Of a stretch of DNA of 13,341 nucleotides, positions 13,308 to 13,341 are shown one piece after another. Source of the DNA: Pseudomonadota bacterium (GTDB lineage Bacteria > Pseudomonadota > Gammaproteobacteria > Burkholderiales > Burkholderiaceae_B); NCBI GenBank assembly GCA_023423975.1, contig JAFAEO010000035.1:1-13341 (forward strand), given 5' to 3'. A program made the position numbers and the translations under genes. How positions within the stretch are numbered: position 1 is the stretch's first letter; each line of letters begins with the position of its first letter. Under the pieces are notes generated by a model. That model searched no databases. It had not been told where the DNA came from and was given only the letters and a program-made list of their open reading frames with translations.

Positions 13308-13341
13308 CTTATCTCTCCCCTTAACGCCGGGTGGCGGAACT

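Larger units (their letters stand above)
5750..13341. mobile_element. Rac prophage, left part (attL to early genes)
   Basis: Everything right of the ttcA core is lambdoid prophage: integrase and excisionase next to attL, then rcbA, ralR, recT, recE, racC, ydaE, kilR, sieB, ydaF and ydaG. The order is that of the K-12 Rac element. The window ends before the immunity region (racR), so the prophage continues to the right. No frameshift or insertion sequence is visible in these genes. Only an unnamed short frame near 12196 is broken. Whether the element is a complete phage cannot be judged from this part. Confidence 0.95.

Noticed and set aside
1..13341. CRISPR arrays, tRNA or rRNA genes, insertion sequences
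   Set aside because: No regularly spaced repeats, cloverleaf sequences, rRNA segments or transposase frames were seen.

Overview
The window comes from an Escherichia coli chromosome. I recognise the gene order and the protein sequences as the stretch running from smrA (ydaL) through ttcA into the left half of the Rac prophage. Several residues (for example in RecE, DgcM and SmrA) appear to differ from the K-12 sequence as I remember it, so this is probably a different E. coli strain carrying a close relative of Rac. Names rest on recognition of protein sequence and synteny, not on a search.

Bases 1 to about 5,750 are ordinary host chromosome. They hold the 3' part of smrA (Smr nuclease-domain protein), dgcM (a diguanylate cyclase of the curli/csgD pathway, minus strand), zntB (zinc transporter), the anaerobically induced small RNA fnrS with its FNR site and terminator, the small proline-rich ynaL, dbpA (the 23S rRNA DEAD-box helicase), a REP element with a terminator-like hairpin, and ttcA (tRNA 2-thiocytidine synthesis, minus strand).

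The Rac prophage joins the chromosome inside the 5' end of ttcA. A 26-bp attachment core (5750-5775) lies over codons 9-17, so the start codon, the first eight codons and the upstream region of ttcA are supplied by the prophage while the frame stays intact. From there to the right edge everything is prophage. A leftward (minus-strand) early operon reads ydaG, ydaF, kilR, ydaE, racC, recE, recT, ralR, rcbA, xisR, intR. Its promoter is presumably beyond the right edge. The genes are tightly packed, with 8-bp start/stop overlaps at recE-recT and ralR-rcbA, a TGATG overlap at kilR-ydaE, and one base between xisR and intR. Together they encode cell-division inhibition (KilR), RecE/RecT homologous recombination, the RalR DNase toxin, and integration/excision. 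sieB (superinfection exclusion) is the only prophage gene on the plus strand and therefore lies antisense to the early operon.

The only stretch longer than 300 bases without a confident gene is 12081-12521. It holds a short open frame with a good Shine-Dalgarno that is broken by an amber codon, and mutually exclusive hairpins ahead of sieB. Most of the window is known biology. The less explained points are that frame, the hairpins, the phage-side repeats at attL, several perfect palindromes in control regions, and the zinc-ribbon linker in RecE.
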